From Janthinobacterium sp. GW458P (GTDB lineage Bacteria; Pseudomonadota; Gammaproteobacteria; Burkholderiales; Burkholderiaceae_D): a DNA stretch of 32,649 bases. Below the pieces are notes generated by a model. The model ran no database searches and had not been told where the DNA came from. It saw only the letters and a program-made list of their open reading frames with translations. Shown in pieces: positions 25,501 through 32,649 of the stretch. The position numbers were made by a program, and so were the translations under genes. Each line of letters starts with the position of its first letter. Within the stretch, counting starts at the first letter, position 1. The stretch lies in NCBI RefSeq assembly GCF_002127585.1, contig NZ_NEGZ01000014.1:1-32649 (forward strand). Direction: 5' to 3'.

Positions 25501-25585
25501 CCGGGCCAAGCGGGGCGGGCGCAACCGCATCGAGCAGAATGACGGCGGCGGCGACGGCGTGCTCAGCAAGTTCATGGCCCAGTGA
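22541..25585 (+). CDS. Membrane diguanylate cyclase, CHASE-PAS-GAF-GGDEF
   Basis: A 1014-residue sensor that should make cyclic di-GMP. A membrane helix (about 18-36) leads to a periplasmic CHASE domain (about 45-310, with the FPGIHGIGYLPLL and AFGYDILSEPVRRAAL segments), then a second membrane helix (about 322-342). A cytoplasmic PAS (about 380-490), GAF (about 505-670) and a second PAS-like part (about 675-830) follow. The GGDEF domain starts at DFLTGLPN (840-847) and carries an intact GGEEF active site (917-921) and the inhibitory I-site RKVD (908-911). No EAL domain is present. The start ATG has a GAGGTGG rather far upstream (about 15 bases). A dedicated promoter and an inverted repeat precede it. 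Confidence 0.93.
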   Translation: MHTRVFPSWFSRPVSQWIGPRLFAALVLALCLGLTYGAWHNADDASEQQVQADFDFRVRELVGSIVGRMQTYIQVLHGVQGLYASSQEVTRSEFHAYLAVQQVDRHFPGIHGIGYLPLLAGGKLARHEAQVRAQGYPGYAVRPPGQRPWHAPITYLEPLSDSNLLAFGYDILSEPVRRAALEQARDTGQAAMTGKIRLVQDGGNAEVYGFLIVLPVYENGLPQGTVEQRRAALRAWVFAPFRMGDLMAGVGGEGSRQLDLEIYDGAQLAEAALMYDSLPGAQSAGASSTLAAQQAITIAGHAWSLRVRAMPGFDGEMLARPRVVAWTGVLASLVLALAAWLLAAGRARAQAALARASELAGQLEQGQASVLAMAEAAQRSQAMLRNILDSTIDGILVDNVNGRIFTSNRRFRDLWQVPDALDWQADGDALVHHVGSQLEQAAPFLAARAHAPQGHRERRDVLHLRDGRVIEQYVRSMQLGNEQARLWTFRDISERSQMERREHTRRQVLEMLATGAPLERVLESVVLSVQADHPAMLCSILLLDESRHRLVLGAAPGLPAFFNLSSHGHDLDTLQGVHGIAAQAVRGGQRVIVADLHGDADAQQTMELAWRAQLQSCWAEPVRGGSGKLLGVLMAYHRQPALPSAAHLARLGEAAHLAGMAIEQAQVALALRAGEARFRSLYDHAPVALWEQDWSAVRAALDALEQAETGDLGAHFQAHPEELKRLAGLVRIIDANGAALAQVRANEEDQRRGALGLAQNFDDSALPRFGDALLALAGGAHLYECESSFVRLDGAARQNELSLLVMPGHADSLDFIMVSSLDITERKRMNAELLQLATTDFLTGLPNRRQFMAALENEHARLQRELASCASVLMLDIDHFKRVNDEHGHAVGDAVLRHLGALMCQALRKVDVPGRVGGEEFAILLPGTDLAAAAVFAERLRRRVAESSLTIDGGIVITITVSIGMAAMAGTDADCDAVLARADEALYRAKRGGRNRIEQNDGGGDGVLSKFMAQ

Positions 25586-25960
25586 CTACAGGCTGTGCTG
25601 GCGCGCCTGCGCCTGCTTGCGGTTGCGGCTGACGATGTACCAGACAATGGCCACGGGGATCAGCAGCGGCAGCAGCACGGGCGTGCTCAGCGCCAGGGCC
25701 AGCACCACGCAGAAGGCCACGCCGGCCACCAGCACCACGCCCACGCCGGCCAGCACGACCCCCGTGACGACGGCGGCGCACACCACCGCGATGGCCGCGA
25801 TCAGCAGGCCGCCGCCGGCAAACACGAGGCCGAACAGCCACTCCAGCGGACCGTCGATCTCGTCGCCGTTGAACGCCATGTGCATGTCGCTGCCGGCTAT
25901 CTTGTCGAGGAACAGACAGGCAAGCATGACGATGAGGGCGAAGGTGAGCAATTTTTTCAT
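25586..25960 (-). CDS. Small membrane protein, unrecognised
   Basis: A 124-residue protein. The frame is open to 26083, but ATG 25960 begins a typical signal or membrane anchor (MKKLLTFALIVMLACLF) and has AGAGG about 9 bases upstream. After a short polar loop (residues about 22-45) come long Gly/Ala/Val-rich hydrophobic segments (about 46-115) and a basic tail (SRNRKQAQARQ). It is probably an inner-membrane protein with three or four helices. I know no family. Its stop codon directly abuts the stop codon of the diguanylate cyclase gene, with no base between. Confidence 0.65.
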   Translation of the reverse strand: MKKLLTFALIVMLACLFLDKIAGSDMHMAFNGDEIDGPLEWLFGLVFAGGGLLIAAIAVVCAAVVTGVVLAGVGVVLVAGVAFCVVLALALSTPVLLPLLIPVAIVWYIVSRNRKQAQARQHSL

Positions 25961-26114
25961 GATGGGCCTCTGTGGATGGGTGACTGGGTACTGCATGCTC
26001 ACACTGTAGCGGCGCGCGGCAGGCGCGGCCAGCGGCGTGCGACAGGCCGTCATTTTCGCGGTATGGAAGGTCTGTACGGGCAAAAAACACTGATCTGCAA
26101 CAAGATTTCTTTTC

Positions 26115-26142
26115 TTGTAATACGCGCAAGCCGTCCTATACT
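26115..26142 (+). promoter_or_regulatory. Promoter of the 26172 small gene
   Basis: TTGTAA (26115-26120, four of six) and TATACT (26137-26142, five of six) with a 16-base spacer. The start point would be near 26149, about 20 bases ahead of the gene's start codon. Confidence 0.5.
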
Positions 26143-26171
26143 GAATACCTCAGTCTCGCAAGGAGGGCAAC

Positions 26172-26408
26172 ATGCTTTTGTTTGCAGATACCGGGGATCA
26201 ATCGCTATCCCTTTCCCACCATCGAACCACGCGCCAGCGTAGCGCCCCGCAGTCCTGCGCCGAGCCCGTCGGCGCGCCATCGGCGATTCCGCCGATCATC
26301 ATCACCCCATTCAATTACCATGCACCGCTGCCGGCCATCGACCCGCGCTGGGTGCCGCCCGGTCCGCCCCTGACCTGGCCCAACCGGCCTGCCATGTCCA
26401 TGTGCTGA
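26172..26408 (+). CDS. Small Pro-rich protein, unrecognised
   Basis: A 78-residue ORF with an excellent Shine-Dalgarno (AAGGAGG, 5-6 bases before the ATG) and a plausible promoter directly upstream, which together make it a credible gene although the product matches nothing I know. The second half is rich in Pro and Trp (IPPIIITPFNYHAPLPAI, then RWVPPGPPLTWPNRP) and it ends in MSMC. No signal peptide or membrane helix is evident. A GC-rich palindrome starts 15 bases after the stop. Confidence 0.5.
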   Translation: MLLFADTGDQSLSLSHHRTTRQRSAPQSCAEPVGAPSAIPPIIITPFNYHAPLPAIDPRWVPPGPPLTWPNRPAMSMC

Positions 26409-26422
26409 CCGCAGCCGGGGAG

Positions 26423-26467
26423 GCAGGCGCGTCCGTGCCGCGCAGCCGGCGGCACGGACGTGCCTGC
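26423..26467. repeat. Long GC-rich palindrome, 19-bp stem
   Basis: The arms 26423-26441 and 26449-26467 pair over 19 bases with one G-U wobble around a 7-base loop (GCAGCCG). CAGCC / GGCTG pairs outside extend it with a bulge. No T-run follows, so it is either a REP-like element or a Rho-independent-like transcript end without a U tract. Confidence 0.65.
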
Positions 26468-26504
26468 GGCTGTCGCCAGCCTGTGCTGGAAGGAAATATT
26501 GAGC

Positions 26505-26533
26505 GTGCCGCCGCGCCTGCGGCAAGGCGGCAC
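26505..26533. repeat. Second GC-rich palindrome related to the previous one
   Basis: GTGCCGCC (26505-26512) and GGCGGCAC (26526-26533) form an 8-bp stem with a small inner GCC/GGC hairpin. The core GTGCCGC / GCGGCAC is the same as in the long palindrome 40 bases upstream, which suggests a repeat family. It lies just ahead of a weak -10-like TATCAT (26551-26556) and the next gene. Confidence 0.5.
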
Positions 26534-26588
26534 GGCGGGCTGATTTCGTCTATCATGCTAGCCCCGACCCTCCATCACGAGCACCGCC

Positions 26589-27098
26589 ATGAGTACCGAT
26601 TTTCCCGATTTTTCCGATGAATCCGCCGAGCAGGACAATGACGCCCCGATCCAGGAGCCGCGCCTGTGGGTAGGCAACGGCTGGACGGCGCGCGTGATCA
26701 AGAACGAGGAAGATGAAGGCTGGGCCGTGGCCATGATCAAGGACGGCGAGCCGGAACCGGCCCTCGTGGGCCCGTGGACCATGGGCCGCGACAAGAAAAA
26801 CCCGAAGCCGCTCGACGTCAACGCCTTCAACACCCTGGTCAAGACGGCGTCCGAGGTGCTGCGCCGCCACGAACAGCAGCTGCATGCGCAACTGCACAAG
26901 AATGTCTTCGTCGCCACCGACGAGGGGCAGATCAAGGTGATGTTCGACATCGTGCCCGACGAAGACCACCCGTACGCGGAACTGAGCGCCTACGACGCCG
27001 ACGGCGAACAGATCGCCAAAGTGCGCACCTCGGCCGCGTTCAAGTTCAACGCCACAGCCGCCGCGAACTGGATCGAAGGCGGCTACCGCAGGCCTTGA
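26589..27098 (+). CDS. Hypothetical soluble acidic protein
   Basis: A 169-residue, acidic cytoplasmic protein. The first 25 residues are strongly acidic and disordered (DFPDFSDESAEQDNDAP). Then follow a compact part with WTARVIKNEEDEGWAVAMIKDGE, a helix around residues 75-100, and a C-terminal beta-rich part ending FNATAAANWIEGGYRRP. There is no signal peptide, membrane segment or known catalytic motif. I do not recognise a named family; the even composition and clean codon use suggest a real conserved gene. It is convergent with the czcA-type gene, 25 bases away, with no visible terminator between them. Confidence 0.75.
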   Translation: MSTDFPDFSDESAEQDNDAPIQEPRLWVGNGWTARVIKNEEDEGWAVAMIKDGEPEPALVGPWTMGRDKKNPKPLDVNAFNTLVKTASEVLRRHEQQLHAQLHKNVFVATDEGQIKVMFDIVPDEDHPYAELSAYDADGEQIAKVRTSAAFKFNATAAANWIEGGYRRP

Positions 27099-27123
27099 AA
27101 GGCGATTGCGGTAGCGCGCGCCT

Positions 27124-30306
<3,183 letters not shown>

Positions 30307-30331
30307 GATGGTTTCCTTTCGTTTGACGTGA

Positions 30332-31537
30332 TCAATGTTCGTGGCCGGCGGAGTCCTTGCCCAGCTCGGATTTCAATACAAAACTGCCTTGCGCCGCGTA
30401 TGGCGTGCCGGCGGCCAGGCCCTGCTTGATGTGCGTCAACGTGCCATCGCTGCGCCCCGGCACCACGGGCGTGGCCTGGTAGCCGTCCTTGACCTGCACG
30501 AAGACGACGGGCTTGTCTTCCACCGTCTGGATGGCCGTGCTCTGCACGGTGACGGGCGCGTCCGCTTCGCCGGACACCACTTCCACCGTGACGAACAGGC
30601 CCGGGCGCCACGCCATGTCCGGGTTCTGCAAGCTGATGCGAGCTTTCGCCGTGCGCGTCTGCTCGCCCAGCAGCGCGCCCACGTAGGTGATCGTGCCTTG
30701 CGCACTGGCATCAAAAGCGCTGGCTTTCACCTCCGCCTTGCCTCCCATGCGCACGGTGGCCAGGTCCTTCGCCGGCACGGCGATTTCCGCCCACACGGTT
30801 GACAGGTCGGAAATGACGAAGATGTTCGCGTCTTCCTTGACGGCTTCGCCCAGGGTGATGTGTTTTTCCAGCACCATGCCGTCGAACGGCGCGCGGATGT
30901 CGTAGCGGTTCAGCGGCCCCTTGCTGCTACTGCTGGCGCCCAGCGCGCTGAGCTTTTGCTGGGCATTCTGCACGGCGATTTCCGCCTCGCGCCACGCTTG
31001 CTGGGCCTGGAGGTAATCTTGCTCGGCAGAAATTTTCTCGCGCCACAGTTTTTCTTCGCGCTCATACGTGGAGCGGGCCAGCGACAGCCGCCGCTGCGCC
31101 GACAGCAGTGCGCTGCGCTGTTCCGACAGTTCCGTGCTGGCGATGACGGCCAGGATCTGCCCCTTTTTCACCAGCTGGCCCAGGTCCGCCTGCACGGCTT
31201 CCACCACGCCGGCCAGGCGCGGCACGACGTGGGCCGTGCGGTCTTCGTTAAAACGGATTTCGCCGGGCAGGGCCACCGTCGTCTTGATGCGGGCGGGCGC
31301 GGCCGTGGCGATGACGACGCCGGCCGCCTTGCCTTGCGCCGCCGTCAATTCCAGCCGGCCTTCCACTGCCTCGTGGCCGTGTTCGTCTTTCTTTTCAGCA
31401 TGGGCTTCCGCCTTGGCGGCGGCGGGCGGCGGAGCCTTGGAATTGCCCGTGCCGAGGATGAAGATGGCCAGCACGATGCCGGCGGCCGCGATGGAGGCGA
31501 TGGCGATCGCCTGTTTTTTGTTGAGTGTGATGTTCAT
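30332..31537 (-). CDS. czcB: CzcB-type periplasmic adaptor (membrane fusion protein)
   Basis: A 401-residue adaptor that links the RND pump to the outer-membrane channel. An N-terminal membrane anchor (about residues 9-28) is followed by a His/Lys/Glu-rich stretch (EAHAEKKDEHGHE) that may bind metal. Then come the lipoyl/barrel part, a coiled-coil hairpin (about 125-205, with LSEQRSALLSAQRRLSLARS), the returning YDIRAPFDGMVLEKHITLGE half and a beta-barrel domain. The C-terminus ends in AGHEH, again His-rich. A Shine-Dalgarno AAGGAA overlaps the stop of the upstream czcC gene, so translation is coupled. Confidence 0.92.
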   Translation of the reverse strand: MNITLNKKQAIAIASIAAAGIVLAIFILGTGNSKAPPPAAAKAEAHAEKKDEHGHEAVEGRLELTAAQGKAAGVVIATAAPARIKTTVALPGEIRFNEDRTAHVVPRLAGVVEAVQADLGQLVKKGQILAVIASTELSEQRSALLSAQRRLSLARSTYEREEKLWREKISAEQDYLQAQQAWREAEIAVQNAQQKLSALGASSSSKGPLNRYDIRAPFDGMVLEKHITLGEAVKEDANIFVISDLSTVWAEIAVPAKDLATVRMGGKAEVKASAFDASAQGTITYVGALLGEQTRTAKARISLQNPDMAWRPGLFVTVEVVSGEADAPVTVQSTAIQTVEDKPVVFVQVKDGYQATPVVPGRSDGTLTHIKQGLAAGTPYAAQGSFVLKSELGKDSAGHEH

Positions 31538-31549
31538 GGAGGGTGTTCC

Positions 31550-32649
31550 TTACAGGGAGGCAGGGGCGCCCAGCAGGCGCTCGATCTCGGCGGCGGCGTG
31601 CTGCGCTTCCGTCAGCGCGCGCAGGTATTGGTTCTTGGCTTGCAGCAAGGTGCGTTGGGCGTCGAGCACGTCGAGGAAGGCGAACTTGCCGAACTCAAAG
31701 CCCTTGCTGGCCGCGTCGTAGGCGCTCTGGGCGCCGGGCAAGATGTCCTGGCGCAAGCTGTCCACGTCGAGCCGGGCCGTGGCCAGGCGTTCGCTGGCCA
31801 CGGCCACGGCCGTCTGCACGGCGATGCGGGCGGCGGCCAGCTCGTCGCTGGCCTTGTCGCTGCGGCGCAGGGCGTCGAGTTTGTTGCCCGCGTTGCGGTC
31901 GAACAGGGGCAGCGGCAGGGCCAGGCCGATGATGGCCTGGTTGCGGCCCAGTTCTTCCGAGCGCTTCATGCCGATGCTCACCGTGACGTCGGGCGTGGCG
32001 CGCCGCTGTTCCACGTCCAGCATGGCTTGCCGCTGGGCCAGCGCGCTGCGCGCCTGGCGCACGGCCGGGGCTTGCTCCAGCCGTGCCGCCAGTTCGCTGC
32101 CTGGCGGCAGCGACGGCAAGGTTTCCAGGCGGCCCTCGGCCACGCCAAAGCGGGGCGCGGCGTTGCCCCACAGGGCGGCCAGGCGCTTGCGGGCGCCAGC
32201 CAGGGCGCTGCGGGCCAGGTTCAGTTCCAGCTTGACGCTTGCTTCGGCGACACGGGCGCGGGTTTCCTCGACGGGCGAGGCCTTGCCGGCCGTCACCCGG
32301 CGCGCCGTGATGTCGCTGGCGCGGGCGGCCAGCGCCTGCGCGCTGTCGGCCAGGCGCAAGCCTTCCTGCGCCGCCAGCACGTCGACGAAGGCGGACGTGA
32401 CGGCCGCGCGCGTGTCGGCTTGCTGTAGCGCAAGGCCGGCCTGCGCCAGTTCCTGGCCCTGCTGGGCGACGGCGGCGCGCGCGCCCCGCTTGCCGCCCAG
32501 CTCGATCAACTGGTTCAGCTGCACGGTGGTGCTGCGCGTGGCGCGCCGCGTGTCTTCCAGCACGGTTTGCAGTTCCGGGTTGGGCAGGGCGCGCGCCTGC
32601 TGCAGGGCGCCGCCCTGGGCCGCCAGTTCATGGCGGGCGGCCGACAGGG
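31550..32649 (-). CDS. czcC: CzcC-type outer-membrane efflux protein, 5' end outside window
   Basis: A TolC-family (OEP) outer-membrane channel of the efflux system, at least 366 residues visible. The frame stays open to the end of the window. The visible start GTG at 32563 is internal, because upstream codons read as the family helix RHELAAQGGALQQARALPNPELQ in two parts. Long alpha-helical segments (VASERLATARLDVDSLRQD, LRALTEAQHAAAEIERLLGA) are typical of the tunnel. It is the first gene of the czcCBA order. Upstream promoter and regulators lie outside the window. Confidence 0.9.
   Translation of the reverse strand, partial: LSAARHELAAQGGALQQARALPNPELQTVLEDTRRATRSTTVQLNQLIELGGKRGARAAVAQQGQELAQAGLALQQADTRAAVTSAFVDVLAAQEGLRLADSAQALAARASDITARRVTAGKASPVEETRARVAEASVKLELNLARSALAGARKRLAALWGNAAPRFGVAEGRLETLPSLPPGSELAARLEQAPAVRQARSALAQRQAMLDVEQRRATPDVTVSIGMKRSEELGRNQAIIGLALPLPLFDRNAGNKLDALRRSDKASDELAAARIAVQTAVAVASERLATARLDVDSLRQDILPGAQSAYDAASKGFEFGKFAFLDVLDAQRTLLQAKNQYLRALTEAQHAAAEIERLLGAPASL

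Overview
The window looks like an ordinary chromosomal segment of a high-GC betaproteobacterium, most likely an Oxalobacteraceae member of the Janthinobacterium/Massilia/Duganella type. This rests on the GC-rich codon use, the GTG/TTG starts, the protein families present and the GGGGTCAG/CTGACCCC-type intergenic palindrome. That placement is an inference from sequence style; no rRNA or other marker is present. I see no tRNA, rRNA, CRISPR array, IS element, phage gene or plasmid gene. Genes are packed tightly and no stretch longer than about 250 bases lacks a gene.

Layout. (1) Positions 1-1537: two tandem DUF3108 envelope proteins, the first cut by the window start. (2) 1538-1768: a spacer with a nested palindrome and an extended -10 promoter. 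(3) 1769-8358: five tightly spaced + strand genes. The first three have the kleisin / winged-helix / SMC-ATPase order and sizes of a MukBEF/MksBEF/JetABC-type condensin. The next two encode an exported DUF4424 protein and a DUF925 nucleotidyltransferase-like protein. (4) 8359-10121: a small membrane protein behind a near-consensus promoter, an unrecognised exported protein, and an opposing DUF1453-like membrane protein. (5) 10308-13281: an exported S9 peptidase, then two overlapping small genes closed by a strong terminator. (6) 13362-19780 (minus): tamB and tamA, the inner- and outer-membrane parts of the TAM system. (7) 19920-21606: queC and a fatty acid hydroxylase/sterol desaturase. (8) 21615-22298 (minus): an AraC-type regulator with a TTG start. 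(9) 22541-25585: a CHASE-PAS-GAF-GGDEF diguanylate cyclase with its own promoter and an inverted repeat at the predicted transcript start. (10) 25586-27098: small hypothetical genes and two GC-rich palindromes. (11) 27124-32649 (minus): a czcCBA-type heavy-metal efflux operon running off the window end.

The most unusual unit is the condensin-like operon. It is the three-gene SMC complex without the JetD/MksG nuclease that marks Wadjet plasmid-defence loci, so a chromosome-organising role is more likely than defence. Its last gene overlaps, by ATGA, a gene for an exported protein, which is an odd partner for a DNA-bound motor. Most other genes are housekeeping or envelope functions of recognisable families.
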